NCBI GenBank assembly: GCA_964606695.1
Contig: CAZSHG010000017.1
Span: 3,757-67,756 of the forward strand
From: CAZSHG01 sp964606695 [NCBI: uncultured bacterium]
GTDB lineage: Bacteria > UBP14 > UBA6098
DNA: 64,000 nt
Reading direction: 5' to 3'
A model generated the notes under the pieces. The model saw only the letters and a list, made by a program, of their open reading frames with translations. It was not told where the DNA came from and did not search any database. Positions 36,502-45,364 of this stretch are shown here, piece after piece. The position numbers and the translations under genes are program-made. How positions within the stretch are numbered: the first letter of the stretch is position 1; every line of letters starts with the position of its first letter.

Positions 36502-37125
36502 TTATTTCTCCTCTAACATTTCTTTGACTTTCATCAGGCGGGTCAAATTTCCGCGTTCAAGCTCTTCCAGTTTTTGCTGGATATATTTTATGGTCTCTTT
36601 CAAATCGGGTATTAACGTATATTCGAGCGCATTCACCCTTCGGCGGGTGCGGTCGAGTTCGTCTGCGAGCAGTGCCATTTTTTTCTCGGCCTCGGACAGT
36701 TTGAGCAGAAGTTCCAGCGCCTGAGTTATCTCTCGCAACGCGTAATCGACGTCCGGATCGGTTTCGCGCAATGAATACGCCAGCGGATTGCCCTCTACAT
36801 GCGCCTCGAACACCGGCACACGCAGGTTCATCAGCCGCTGCGTTTCGACCGTTAGTTGAAACTTCGCCCCCGGATGTGCGAACAAATTCTTCTGTAAATT
36901 CGGGGACAGTTCGCATGTAGCCATCGTGAACCGCTGAAGCGCCGCGATAGTAGCCTTCTCGGTCCGTTCGCGTAGCCCGCGAATGACATCGATCAGCTCC
37001 AGAAAATTGCGCATAAGCTCATCCTGCTTGTCCTTAAGTAGCTTATGTCCGCGTTCCGCAAGCCCCAGCCGCTTCTTGAGCTTGAGGTTCTCCATCCGAT
37101 TCGCCGATACTTTCATCTTCGCCAT
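36502..37125 (-). CDS. atpD: V-type ATPase subunit D (central stalk)
   Basis: A 207-residue subunit that forms the rotating central shaft with F. The family signatures are an N-terminal basic segment VSANRMENLKLKKRLGLAERGHKLLKDKQDEL, a long helical hairpin and a second helix near the end (LDRTRRRVNALEYTLIPDL). The length fits (about 210). It is separated from the B subunit gene by 154 bases containing a long inverted repeat, whereas most other genes of the array overlap. Confidence 0.96.
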   Translation of the reverse strand: MAKMKVSANRMENLKLKKRLGLAERGHKLLKDKQDELMRNFLELIDVIRGLRERTEKATIAALQRFTMATCELSPNLQKNLFAHPGAKFQLTVETQRLMNLRVPVFEAHVEGNPLAYSLRETDPDVDYALREITQALELLLKLSEAEKKMALLADELDRTRRRVNALEYTLIPDLKETIKYIQQKLEELERGNLTRLMKVKEMLEEK

Positions 37126-37184
37126 AATCTCGCCTTATCGTTTTCGTCCAACAACTCCCCCACAATATAAGCTTTTATCTGCGA

Positions 37185-37254
37185 TAGGCAATTAATTTCC
37201 GCGGCGCAATGTCGCTCAATAGAGAGGCAGAAAATCTCTCACCGCAATTGCCTA
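37185..37254 (-). repeat. Long hairpin between V-ATPase B and D genes
   Basis: TAGGCAATT (37185-37193) pairs with AATTGCCTA (37246-37254); inside, GCGG (37201-37204) pairs with CCGC (37242-37245) and AGAGA with TCTCT further in. The result is a long branched stem in the mRNA. It could be a processing or stabilising element setting the B to D ratio. It has no T run, so it is not a simple terminator. Confidence 0.55.
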
Positions 37255-37279
37255 ACAAATGAAAGCTTTGTAACAATGT

Positions 37280-38674
37280 TTATTTCTCTTCCGCTTCCTG
37301 TGCGAATTTGTCCAGCTTCTCGTCCAGGAATTTATCGCGGATACGTTTGAGTTCCTTGCGCGGAAAACGTGCCAGCAAGCGCCACGACAGGTCGAGGGTT
37401 TCGTCGATGTCGCGGTTGGTGTAGTAGCCCTGCCCGACGTATTCCTCCTCGAAATCCTGCGCGAAACCCAGATATAGCTTGTCCATGTCGGAGAGCGCGG
37501 CTTCGCCGAGGATTACCGCGAGTTCTTGCGCCTCTTTGCCGCGGGCGTAGGCGGCGTAGGTCTGGTTGAAAAGGTCGTCGTGGTCGGCACGGGTTTTGCC
37601 CTCGCCGACCCCCTTCTGGCGCAGTCGCGACAGGCTGGGCATGACATCTATTGGCGGCGCGATCCCCTGTTTGTGCAGCGATTGCGACAGATAAATCTGT
37701 CCCTCGGTGATGTAGCCGGTGAGGTCGGGTATGGGGTGGGTCTTGTCGTTTTCGGGCATAGTTAGCACCGGAATAAAGGTAATCGAGCCATTGCGACCCT
37801 TGATTCTGCCGGCGCGTTCGTAGAGCATCGCCAGGTCGGTATAGAGGTAGCCGGGGAAACCTCGCCTGCCGGGGATTTCCTTGCGGGCGGCGGAAACTTC
37901 TCGAAGCGCCTCGCAATAGTTGGTCATATCGGTGAGGATAATGAGAATATGCATGTCCTTCTCGAAGGCCAGGTATTCTGCAGTTGTCAGGGCGATTCGC
38001 GGCGTCGATATACGTTCGATAGCGGGGTCGTTGGCCAGGTTCAAATATAGCACCGCCCTTTCCAGCGCGCCTGTTTTCTCGAACTCCGCGCGGAAGAACT
38101 CAGCCTCCTCGAAGGTGATGCCCATCGCGCCGAAAACCACAGCAAAGGACTCGCCGGAGCTTCGAACTTTCGCCTGACGGGCAATTTGCGCCGCGAGCAG
38201 ATTATGGGGCAATCCTGACGCCGAGAAAATCGGCAGTTTCTGGCCGCGGACGAGGGTGTTCAGGCCGTCGATTGCGGATACGCCTGTCTGGATGAACTCG
38301 TTGGGAAACTCTCTCGCGTAGGGATTAATCGGCGAGCCACTGATGTCCAGGCGCTTTTCAGGCAGTATCTCCGGGCCGTCGTCGATGGGGCGCCCGAAAC
38401 CGTCGAACACTCGCCCGAGCATGTCCTCCGACACGCCCAACTCGATGCCACGCCCCAGGAAGCGGACACGCGAGCTGTAAACGTCCACGCCGTCGGTGCC
38501 CTCGAACAGCTGAACCACGGCCTTGTCGCGGTTGACCTCCAGAACTCTTCCGCGCCGTTTAGCGCCGTCGGGGAGGGTGATTTCCACCAGCTCCTCGAAA
38601 GTCGCGCCCTCGACACCCTCAACGATAAGCAGAGGGCCGGAAACTTGGGTTATTGTGCGATATTCTTTTAACAT
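37280..38674 (-). CDS. atpB: V-type ATPase subunit B (non-catalytic)
   Basis: A 464-residue B subunit. It begins [19 protein letters not shown] and has the B-type non-catalytic nucleotide region [14 protein letters not shown] without a Walker A lysine loop, followed by [13 protein letters not shown] and [18 protein letters not shown]. Length matches the family (about 460). The frame is open 22 codons further upstream, but the ATG at 38674 has a GGAGG site and matches the family start. B and A normally sit next to each other; here a nuclease-like gene and a tandem repeat lie between them. Confidence 0.97.
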   Translation of the reverse strand: MLKEYRTITQVSGPLLIVEGVEGATFEELVEITLPDGAKRRGRVLEVNRDKAVVQLFEGTDGVDVYSSRVRFLGRGIELGVSEDMLGRVFDGFGRPIDDGPEILPEKRLDISGSPINPYAREFPNEFIQTGVSAIDGLNTLVRGQKLPIFSASGLPHNLLAAQIARQAKVRSSGESFAVVFGAMGITFEEAEFFRAEFEKTGALERAVLYLNLANDPAIERISTPRIALTTAEYLAFEKDMHILIILTDMTNYCEALREVSAARKEIPGRRGFPGYLYTDLAMLYERAGRIKGRNGSITFIPVLTMPENDKTHPIPDLTGYITEGQIYLSQSLHKQGIAPPIDVMPSLSRLRQKGVGEGKTRADHDDLFNQTYAAYARGKEAQELAVILGEAALSDMDKLYLGFAQDFEEEYVGQGYYTNRDIDETLDLSWRLLARFPRKELKRIRDKFLDEKLDKFAQEAEEK

Positions 38675-38797
38675 GATATCCTCCGTAAATTTGTTATTAT
38701 CATATTCCTCATTTTCGCATTTTGCGATAAATTTGTTCAAAATAGGCGATTTCCCGTAAGTCCTTATCGTCCTACGTTTTGGAAGACTTTTTTCTCG

Positions 38798-38964
38798 TTT
38801 TCAAGACATACAACTGCATTTTCAAGACCTACATTGAGGTTTTCAAGGCATACATTGGCCTTTTCAAGAGATACAAGGGCGATTTCAAGACCTCCGTGAT
38901 CTTTTTCAAGACATTTTCCCTGATTTCAAAGAGTTCGTGCTCGATTTCAAAGAACCTCATCAGT
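38798..38964. repeat. Eight degenerate 21-bp tandem repeats
   Basis: The core TTTTCAAG (or ATTTCAAA) starts at 38798, 38819, 38840, 38861, 38882, 38903, 38923 and 38944, so the period is 21 with one 20-base step. Typical unit: ttttcaagacctacattga plus two bases. Because 21 is a multiple of three, each frame reads as a heptad series. On the minus strand, the frame of the nuclease gene beyond its stop reads LEKxxxx-LENLNVG-LENAVVC. The last unit overlaps the end of that nuclease gene. There are no spacers, so this is not CRISPR. Confidence 0.9.
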
Positions 38965-40227
38965 TGATTTCGCTTTTGATAATTTCTCCCGATTAGTAAA
39001 TACGGGGCCTTGAGGCGCGAACCCGCCCTCTATCCTTTTAATGTGCTCTATTTCTTTTGCTTTGCCTTTGAAAAAAACAATAAACTTCCCGGTATCCTTA
39101 TATTTCTCGATCCGGTCAATTTCGGCAAGATGAGTGATAGCTGAAACCGGTGCTTTGCGATAAACCGCGATATATTTTAAATTCGGTATCTTCTTTTTAT
39201 TCAGTCGAATAGCATACCAAGAATTTTCTCCGAGGAAGGTTTCTTGAAAACCGTCTTCATGGGCAGGGACGATAATAGTATTGAGATCATTCGGCGAAGA
39301 CCTATATTCTTTCTTCGTCCCTTTAACAATGTGATACAGCTTATCGATAGTTTCATCAGTTTCTTTTATTTTCCAGAATGTCCACCCATTAGTTGATTTC
39401 CCCCCTTTGGCCGCTTTTCCCGCCCCGCTGGGAGACTTGAACTTCTCCCCATTCACCTCCATAGAGCCGTCGGCGAAAAGCTTGGCTTCGAAGCGGTTCC
39501 CTTTGTAGGTCGCGTAAACGGGAATTGGGAACTGGATTTCGCCATTGGAAGGCTGAGTTTCGGACTGCTTTGGCTTTGAGGGCGAAACAGTGGGGGTTTC
39601 GGTTACTGGAGGAACAAAACTAAACTGCGGCTCGAACCTCAGTGCTTTCACCATCTCCGCGCCCTCGCGGGCGTAAACGGCGGCTTCGATTATTTTGGGT
39701 TTAGGAGTTCTATGACGCATAGCAATCTGAAGCTCGTCGCAACATTCGTCAATAATGATATATGTATTCGGCTGACCTGAGTTGTGCATTGGCGTAAGAA
39801 CCCGCTCAAGAAAGAACTGATATAGTTCTGAAGTATCGCCAATATGATCCTTGATGGCCTTGAGACGAACCATATCTTCTTCCATATATTTTTTTAGAAT
39901 TCCTGCAATCTTTTGGCGAGTGTTCCAATTATCGACTGCTTGTAAGAACCCGTTAATTTGAGGGTCGATATGCCCATAAGTGCTATGATTCGACAACTCA
40001 AATTCTACAACATAGAAAGAATTACTGCTTAAATCGAGAACGAATCCATCGGGGCGTCTGGCTTTGCCAATTTCGTTTTCGAGGTTCTTCTCAATGTCGA
40101 TATATATTGCTTCTTTTCCAAATAGTTCTGCGATATTATCGACAATAAGTTGTCTAAACTCGTTCTCGCTTTTCGGCGAGTAACGGCAGTAGCGGACGCC
40201 ATCGAGGAGGATTATGTCGTTATTCAT
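38947..40227 (-). CDS. PD-(D/E)XK-like nuclease with RAMA domain inserted in the V-ATPase operon
   Basis: A 426-residue protein with three parts. Residues about 20-160 look like a PD-(D/E)XK nuclease core: RRPDGFVLDL with the PD at 59-60, and FYVVEFELSN giving Glu75-x-Glu77 where ExK is usual. Residues about 238-288 match RAMA/DUF4357-type DNA-associated domains (KFKSPSGAGKAA, then STNGWTFWKI). The C-terminal 120 residues (NTIIVPAHEDGF and NSWYAIRLNKKKIPNLKYIAVYR) resemble tails of other predicted restriction proteins. The gene sits between A (30 bases before) and B. A defence or DNA-repair role is inferred; the Glu for Lys change leaves activity open. Confidence 0.72.
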   Translation of the reverse strand: MNNDIILLDGVRYCRYSPKSENEFRQLIVDNIAELFGKEAIYIDIEKNLENEIGKARRPDGFVLDLSSNSFYVVEFELSNHSTYGHIDPQINGFLQAVDNWNTRQKIAGILKKYMEEDMVRLKAIKDHIGDTSELYQFFLERVLTPMHNSGQPNTYIIIDECCDELQIAMRHRTPKPKIIEAAVYAREGAEMVKALRFEPQFSFVPPVTETPTVSPSKPKQSETQPSNGEIQFPIPVYATYKGNRFEAKLFADGSMEVNGEKFKSPSGAGKAAKGGKSTNGWTFWKIKETDETIDKLYHIVKGTKKEYRSSPNDLNTIIVPAHEDGFQETFLGENSWYAIRLNKKKIPNLKYIAVYRKAPVSAITHLAEIDRIEKYKDTGKFIVFFKGKAKEIEHIKRIEGGFAPQGPVFTNREKLSKAKSTDEVL

Positions 40228-40257
40228 GGTCTTCCCTTTCCGGACGGTTTCGTTTCC

Positions 40258-42030
40258 CTATCCCTCCGAGATCATCTCGTTCATTACCTTCGGGATTCTT
40301 TCGATGATGTCGACTATCTTCGTCTCGACCTCCTCTTCGTCGATATATTTCATACGCGCGATTTCTTCGCGTATTTCCAATTCGGCGATGGCCTCGAATT
40401 GCGCGCCGCGCTTAAGCGCCTTACGCGCTTCTTCCTCGAATTCCAGAATGGCTTTTAGCATCAAATCCTGTTTCTGCGGCGAACAGTAGGTATCTTCATC
40501 CACGAATGCGTTCTGCTGAAGATAGTCTTCGCGAATGCTACGCGCGGCTTCGAGAGTCAGCCTGTCCGAAGCGTCCAGTGCTTCCGCGCCGACGAGCTTA
40601 ACTATTTCCGACAGGTCGGATTCTTTCTGAAGAATCGACATGGCTTTGCCGCGATTTTTCGGGAAATCTTCGGAGAAATATTCTTCGAGATATTCATCAA
40701 AGGCGTCGCCGTATAGGGAATAACTATTGAGCCAGGAAATCGCCGGGTAATGGCGTGCGTAGGCTAATTCGGCCTCCAGGCTCCAGAAGACGCGGACGAC
40801 TCGTAGCGTCGCCTGCACGACGGGGTCTGCCAGGTCACCTCCGGGGGGCGAAACTGCTCCGATAACTGAAAGCGCACCGGTTGTCGTTTCAGTGCCGATA
40901 TTTTCGACCCAGCCCGCGCGCTCGTAAAACTCCGCGATCCGTCGGCCCAGATAGGCAGGATAGCCCTCCTCGCCGGGCATCTCTTCCAGACGGCCGGAAA
41001 TCTCACGCATAGCCTCTGCCCAACGGCTGGTGGAGTCCGCCATCAGCGCGACGGAGTAGCCCATATCGCGATAATACTCGGCGATTGTGATGCCAGTATA
41101 AACGGACGCTTCGCGCGCCGCCACGGGCATATTCGACGTGTTCGCGATTAGCACGGTGCGTTTCATCAGAGGTTCGCCGGTCTGCGGGTCGATCAGTTCG
41201 GGAAATTCGTTGAGGACGTCGGTCATTTCGTTGCCGCGTTCACCGCAACCGACATAAACGATGACCTCGGCATCGGCGTATTTTGCCAGCTGATGCTGGA
41301 TGACGGTCTTTCCGCTTCCGAAGGGGCCGGGAACACATGCGGTGCCGCCTTTGCCCACCGGGAAGAATGTGTCAACCACACGCTGTCCGGTGACCAGCGG
41401 GGTTTTGGGTAGCGATTTTCTTTTGAAAGGTCGTCCGAGTCTAACCGGCCAATTCTGATACATCTTCAACTCGTGTTCTTTTCCCTCATCGTCGCGAATA
41501 ACGCATACAACGTCCTCGATGATATGGTCGCCGGATTCGATTTTAATAACCTCGCCGTTGATTCCGGGGGGCACCGGCAGGCGATGTTCGATGATAGTGG
41601 TTTCCTGAACAGTTCCGAAAATATCTCCGGCTTTGACCTGTTGTCCTTCTTCGACCTTTGGGACGAAATCCCATTTTTTCTGAGATGGCAACGGTTCGGC
41701 GGTAACACCGCGAGTGATAAAATCGCCGGCCTGCTCGGCGATTACGTCCAGCGGGCGCTGAATGCCGTCGTAGATAGATGTCAATAGCCCCGGACCGAGT
41801 TTGACCGAGAGTGGTGCGTTGGTTAGATACACCGGTTCACCCGGGCCGAGACCGCCCGTCTCCTCATAAACTTGAATAGCCGCAGTATCTCCAATCAGTT
41901 CGATAATCTCGCCCACCAGCTTTTTATCGGACACGTGGACGACGTCATACATCTTCGAACCGGACATATTTTCCGCAACCACCAATGGTCCGGAAACCTT
42001 TACGACTTTGCCAATTTTTTCTTCCGCCAT
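40258..42030 (-). CDS. atpA: V-type ATPase subunit A (catalytic)
   Basis: A 590-residue catalytic subunit. The N-terminal beta-barrel begins [16 protein letters not shown]. The non-homologous region near residues 110-190 contains [14 protein letters not shown]. The Walker [10 protein letters not shown] is near residue 235, with the catalytic Glu of GERGNE and the SSRWAEA-type segment [25 protein letters not shown] split over the next 90 residues. Length fits the family (about 580-590). AGGAGG precedes the ATG. A HEPN/MNT pair lies just upstream in transcription and a nuclease-like gene just downstream. Confidence 0.97.
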   Translation of the reverse strand: MAEEKIGKVVKVSGPLVVAENMSGSKMYDVVHVSDKKLVGEIIELIGDTAAIQVYEETGGLGPGEPVYLTNAPLSVKLGPGLLTSIYDGIQRPLDVIAEQAGDFITRGVTAEPLPSQKKWDFVPKVEEGQQVKAGDIFGTVQETTIIEHRLPVPPGINGEVIKIESGDHIIEDVVCVIRDDEGKEHELKMYQNWPVRLGRPFKRKSLPKTPLVTGQRVVDTFFPVGKGGTACVPGPFGSGKTVIQHQLAKYADAEVIVYVGCGERGNEMTDVLNEFPELIDPQTGEPLMKRTVLIANTSNMPVAAREASVYTGITIAEYYRDMGYSVALMADSTSRWAEAMREISGRLEEMPGEEGYPAYLGRRIAEFYERAGWVENIGTETTTGALSVIGAVSPPGGDLADPVVQATLRVVRVFWSLEAELAYARHYPAISWLNSYSLYGDAFDEYLEEYFSEDFPKNRGKAMSILQKESDLSEIVKLVGAEALDASDRLTLEAARSIREDYLQQNAFVDEDTYCSPQKQDLMLKAILEFEEEARKALKRGAQFEAIAELEIREEIARMKYIDEEEVETKIVDIIERIPKVMNEMISEG

Positions 42031-42135
42031 CGGGAAGCCTCCTATTTGAACGATATTCTTTTTCTAATCCATTTAATAACAAATACTTACAAAATAATTC
42101 GCCATCGCCTTTTCGCGACTATTATTGAATTTCAT

Positions 42136-42504
42136 TTATCTCGATGCCAACACCTTCCCTGTTTCTTTCGCCGTCTTCGCAAGGGAAACTCTTTCGATTT
42201 CCTCCATTGTATAGGGGAAAAGTTCGATCGGTATTCCAATCCATTCGAAATGATCGCGGAAATCCTCAATTCTATCGAACCAATGTCGCTTCTCTGAGCT
42301 TTTAATCACTATCAGAAGGTCAGCGTCGCTACCCGGGACTGCATCGCCGGCGGCTAAGGATCCGAATAGAATAACTTCCAGAACATCGTCGCGAGTCTGG
42401 ATCAGTTTGGTGGCGAAACTCCGCAGAGCTTTTACTGCCGCCTCTCTATCGAGTTTATAGAGAGTCACACCACCGTATGAGTATTTCTGCAAAACTAATT
42501 GCAT
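42136..42504 (-). CDS. MNT-type nucleotidyltransferase (antitoxin-like)
   Basis: A 122-residue minimal nucleotidyltransferase. The active-site pattern GSLAAGDAVPGSDADLLI contains the Gly-Ser (48-49) and the metal-binding Asp60/Asp62. The N-terminal phrase QKYSYGGVTLYKLDRE is typical of the MNT partners of HEPN proteins. The frame is open upstream, but the ATG at 42504 matches the family start and overlaps the HEPN gene by 50 bases. In characterised pairs the MNT protein AMPylates and silences the HEPN RNase, so this is probably the antitoxin. It lies between V-ATPase F and A. Confidence 0.85.
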   Translation of the reverse strand: MQLVLQKYSYGGVTLYKLDREAAVKALRSFATKLIQTRDDVLEVILFGSLAAGDAVPGSDADLLIVIKSSEKRHWFDRIEDFRDHFEWIGIPIELFPYTMEEIERVSLAKTAKETGKVLASR

Positions 42505-42844
42505 TGGCTGATTCTTCTTCGTCAAAATAGTCGTGCGGTATCCCACTGTCGAAACCGTTGGGATAACGCGCGATAATGTAATACCTGTCCAGTTTCCTTG
42601 ATTTATCCAGCAAGTCGTTCGAAACTGGCATTTCATATTGGTCTTTCAGGGCATTCAACATCTCGCTAATGCTAAGCCCCCAAAGCGCGGCACCCTTATT
42701 ACTTTGAGCTACCGCTTTGATACCCTTTTCGGCGGCCTGCTGGGCCATAAAGCATGCCCATTCGTGATAGCCTTCATCTCGAGTTGTAGCGGCGGTTTCC
42801 AGGTCGAATTCCGCCTGGGCACGCCAGTCCTTAGATCGGTTCAT
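42455..42844 (-). CDS. HEPN-domain protein (toxin-like partner of MNT)
   Basis: A 129-residue helical HEPN protein (PF05168 type): DWRAQAEFDLETAATTRD, then WACFMAQQAAEKGIKAVAQ, then YIIARYPNG and ESANAISFAEILIRW at the end. The strict R-x4-6-H RNase motif is not obvious; the nearest Arg and His are RYPNGFDSGIPH, which is longer. It may be a non-nuclease HEPN that helps the MNT protein, or a toxin with altered spacing. It starts four bases after the stop of subunit F, so it is fully embedded in the ATPase transcript. Confidence 0.85.
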   Translation of the reverse strand: MNRSKDWRAQAEFDLETAATTRDEGYHEWACFMAQQAAEKGIKAVAQSNKGAALWGLSISEMLNALKDQYEMPVSNDLLDKSRKLDRYYIIARYPNGFDSGIPHDYFDEEESANAISFAEILIRWCDSL

Positions 42845-42848
42845 TCTT

Positions 42849-43175
42849 TCACTCCTCCCCCATAATATCCCGTCCAGCGGCGCGTTTCATGGTCTCGCGG
42901 ACAGCGCCACGGCCTTTGCCCATACTCCCCTGAACTGTCGGGATCAATATCATCGACGGCAGAGTTTTGTAGCGCGCCTCTTCGATTACGTCCTGAATCT
43001 TCTCGGAGATTTCCTCGGTGACGAAAATCGCGCCATATTCGCCGGATTTCACCAATTCACGAACAGCGGCGCTCAGGTCCTCGGTCTCTTCGACTATGAT
43101 CGCGGTAACCCCCATCGCGCGAAAAGGCAAGCATGTCGCCGTGTCGCCGACTACTGCTGTCTTATAGGTCGCCAT
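42849..43175 (-). CDS. atpF: V-type ATPase subunit F
   Basis: A 108-residue small central-stalk subunit. It shows YKTAVVGDTATCLPFRAMG at the start, EYGAIFVTEEISEKI in the middle, and PSMILIPTVQGSMGKGR before a basic C-terminal helix, the normal F layout. The start overlaps the end of the C subunit by 14 bases. It contacts D and regulates ATP hydrolysis. The HEPN/MNT pair follows directly. Confidence 0.93.
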   Translation of the reverse strand: MATYKTAVVGDTATCLPFRAMGVTAIIVEETEDLSAAVRELVKSGEYGAIFVTEEISEKIQDVIEEARYKTLPSMILIPTVQGSMGKGRGAVRETMKRAAGRDIMGEE

Positions 43176-44172
43176 AACGCACCCTTTCGATTATTCTATC
43201 GCGGTCGATCTTCGCCCTCTTCATTCTAACGATAGCGCCTACTGCGCGAAGCTCTCGCCATGCCAGAAATGCATATGCTAAAAGAACTTCCAGCCCGAAA
43301 CTAATATATACATTCAAGCGAAGGTAATCTTCCAGCAAGTAATGGAAGTATCTGGCCAGCGGTTCGAAATTGTCGTCGTGGACGAGTTTGGTGACAGCAT
43401 CGGCGAGCGGTTTGCCATAATACGAATAGACCAGTCGCGCCGGGATGCCGTCAAGATCCATGTTCTCGAAGCGCTCGTAGCGTTTGCGTTCAAGGTGCCC
43501 GCCTTCGATGAAGAATTGGTCGAAATACTCCATGGGCATTTCTGCTATCCTCATTCGGAGATAGGCGGCCAAATTCTTGCTGTCCGCCCATCTGCGGACA
43601 TATTCCATTAAAAATTCGCGCCCACTGCCCACCAATTGCTCGACGTAGAACTTGCCGAAATAATGGTCGGAGGCGAGATCGACTACGATTGGCAATTGCG
43701 ATTCGGAATAGGTGTCATGCGCGACTATTATCGATTTCGCGACTTCTTCCGGGACGGTGCCCAGTTCGTCTCGTCCCGAAGCCACTTCCATCAGGTCTTC
43801 CGCGGAAGCGTAACCACCGTCCATATGCAGAGGCTTATAATCATATTCGAAAAGCTTCGCTTTAACTGCCGCGGCGGCATTGGTGAAATCGGTAAACAGG
43901 CGCAGAAGCCGGGTTAATTCCGGGTGATGAGTCAGCTTCTCGATCAGCTCGATCGTGGCTATCCACTCATTCGAGATTGCCTTTTCCGGGTCATCCTCGT
44001 TGTCATGATAACCCAATTCCGATAGGAGTTTACCGATTTCGACGACGTCGGTATCTATCAGCCGCAGAAATTCCGGGCGGCCGGGACGTTTCCCGCATTT
44101 GCCGCGCACAACGCCCGTAGCAAAGGCGTATTCCGTATCTCCCTGGACTACCGGTGGAGTCTGCAGACTCAC
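43162..44172 (-). CDS. atpC: V-type ATPase subunit C
   Basis: A 336-residue subunit of the AC39/C family that joins the central stalk to the rotor ring. Helical throughout, with AFATGVVRGKCGK at the N-terminus, then LLSELGYHDNEDDPEKAI, an internal YFGKFYVEQLVG segment, and WRELRAVGAIVRMKRAKID close to the end. It starts at GTG, which overlaps the stop of the E subunit by four bases (GTGA). Length matches the family (320-350). Confidence 0.93.
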   Translation of the reverse strand: MSLQTPPVVQGDTEYAFATGVVRGKCGKRPGRPEFLRLIDTDVVEIGKLLSELGYHDNEDDPEKAISNEWIATIELIEKLTHHPELTRLLRLFTDFTNAAAAVKAKLFEYDYKPLHMDGGYASAEDLMEVASGRDELGTVPEEVAKSIIVAHDTYSESQLPIVVDLASDHYFGKFYVEQLVGSGREFLMEYVRRWADSKNLAAYLRMRIAEMPMEYFDQFFIEGGHLERKRYERFENMDLDGIPARLVYSYYGKPLADAVTKLVHDDNFEPLARYFHYLLEDYLRLNVYISFGLEVLLAYAFLAWRELRAVGAIVRMKRAKIDRDRIIERVRYGDL

Positions 44173-44756
44173 TCTTCACCTCCAAACAGGACCAGGGAAA
44201 CATCGTCGGTGAAGTCATCGACTATCTGGCCGAAGATCGATTCCGCGCGGGCGTCGAATTGGATTTTACCGGCGAAGAACATGAATCCATGGTCGAAATC
44301 TTCCGACTTCTTTTTCGAAAAATCCGCGCCATCGATTTTTCCTGCCACGAGCTTATCGAACTCATCGCCGAAAATTTCGCTATCCTCTTTGCCATAAACG
44401 ATTTCGCCGCTCTTTTCGCTGAATGATTCAAGCATGGCGACATATCGGTCGCGAAGTTTGTCCGCCGGCAGTTCGAAGACTGCCTTGAAGCCTTCGTCGA
44501 AAGCCTTCTGGACGAGCTGTTGTTTCACGGCGAGCGTTTCCATTCGAAATTTCGTCTCCGCGCGGCTGATAGCCTGCTCGAATGCACGTTGCGCCTCAAT
44601 TTCGGCGCGTTCTTCGGCTTTCTCGATTTCGCGTTTTTCGAATTCGTTGACCTCGTCTTCGATGGCCTCGATTTCGCTATCGGTTTCCGCTTTAATTTCG
44701 GCAATCTTCTCGTCGGTCTCAGCCTGTATCTTTTTCAGGATTCCTTCGATGCTCAT
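44169..44756 (-). CDS. atpE: V-type ATPase subunit E (peripheral stalk)
   Basis: A 195-residue subunit with a long N-terminal coiled coil (about residues 5-80, rich in Glu, Ala and Lys) and a C-terminal globular part with AFDEGFKAVFELPADKLRDRYVAML. The last strands (GFMFFAGKIQFDARAESIFG) resemble the family core, although the usual GGVV phrase is only GFMF here. It pairs with the G/H subunit to form the outer stalk. The gene starts 10 bases after subunit K stops. Confidence 0.92.
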   Translation of the reverse strand: MSIEGILKKIQAETDEKIAEIKAETDSEIEAIEDEVNEFEKREIEKAEERAEIEAQRAFEQAISRAETKFRMETLAVKQQLVQKAFDEGFKAVFELPADKLRDRYVAMLESFSEKSGEIVYGKEDSEIFGDEFDKLVAGKIDGADFSKKKSEDFDHGFMFFAGKIQFDARAESIFGQIVDDFTDDVSLVLFGGEE

Positions 44757-44765
44757 TCGACCGCC

Positions 44766-45341
44766 CTATCTGATTGAAAGTAGCACGAGCACGCTCGCCA
44801 GCAGGCCGAGAATCGCGTAGAACTCGACGAAAGCGGCAAGTGTCATGGCTTTCGCGACGTTGGATTTGTCTTTGACTACGAGAGCCACGCCGGACGCGCA
44901 AACCTTGCCCTGATGAATTCCCGAGACCAGGCCGGCGAGTCCTACCGGCAGGCCGGCGAACAGAAACTGCCAGCCCTGCACAGGTGTCAGTGACGCGAGC
45001 TGGGTGGGGTCGTTCAAAAGGCCAGTCCAGAGGATAATCAGGAATCCCGCGACGAAGCCGTAGATGCCCTGAGTGCCCGGAAGCGCCGACAGGAGCAGAA
45101 ACTGGGGGAAAAGGTCGGGGTGCTCGTGCATCGCGCCAATAGACATATTCGCGGAAATCCCGATCCCTATCGCGGAACCGAAGCCGGCGATGACCACCGC
45201 AATAGCGACTCCTACCAGCGCCAGTGCTCCGGCGTCGAGGGTGAACCATCCGCTGTCCTCCGCGGGGGCGTCCTGCGCAAACGCTGTAGCCACGCTACAT
45301 ATAGCCATAATCACAAGTGCTAATACTATTTTTTTCGACAT
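44766..45341 (-). CDS. atpK: V-type ATPase subunit K (proteolipid), Na+-type ion site
   Basis: A 191-residue rotor proteolipid with a duplicated helical hairpin and an N-terminal signal-like extension (residues 1-22). The Na+ ligands of Enterococcus hirae NtpK are all matched: Thr90 and Gln91 in LPGTQGIYGF, Gln144 in SGIHQGKV, and Glu173 in FVEFYAIL, with Tyr94 as the stabilising tyrosine. The first hairpin has no second carboxylate, so one ion site per four helices is expected. Sodium use is therefore predicted from residues. GGAGGAGAGG precedes the ATG. The gene is cut off from subunit I by the restriction cassette. Confidence 0.94.
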   Translation of the reverse strand: MSKKIVLALVIMAICSVATAFAQDAPAEDSGWFTLDAGALALVGVAIAVVIAGFGSAIGIGISANMSIGAMHEHPDLFPQFLLLSALPGTQGIYGFVAGFLIILWTGLLNDPTQLASLTPVQGWQFLFAGLPVGLAGLVSGIHQGKVCASGVALVVKDKSNVAKAMTLAAFVEFYAILGLLASVLVLLSIR

Positions 45342-45364
45342 CCTCTCCTCCTTGGGGAGTTGGT

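Noticed and set aside
38798-38964. CRISPR-like array
   Set aside because: Units are contiguous and degenerate, with no spacers and no cas genes.
38779-38967. 62-codon plus-strand frame over the 21-bp repeats
   Set aside because: No ribosome-binding site, TTG start, and the heptad pattern arises in all frames because the repeat length is a multiple of three.
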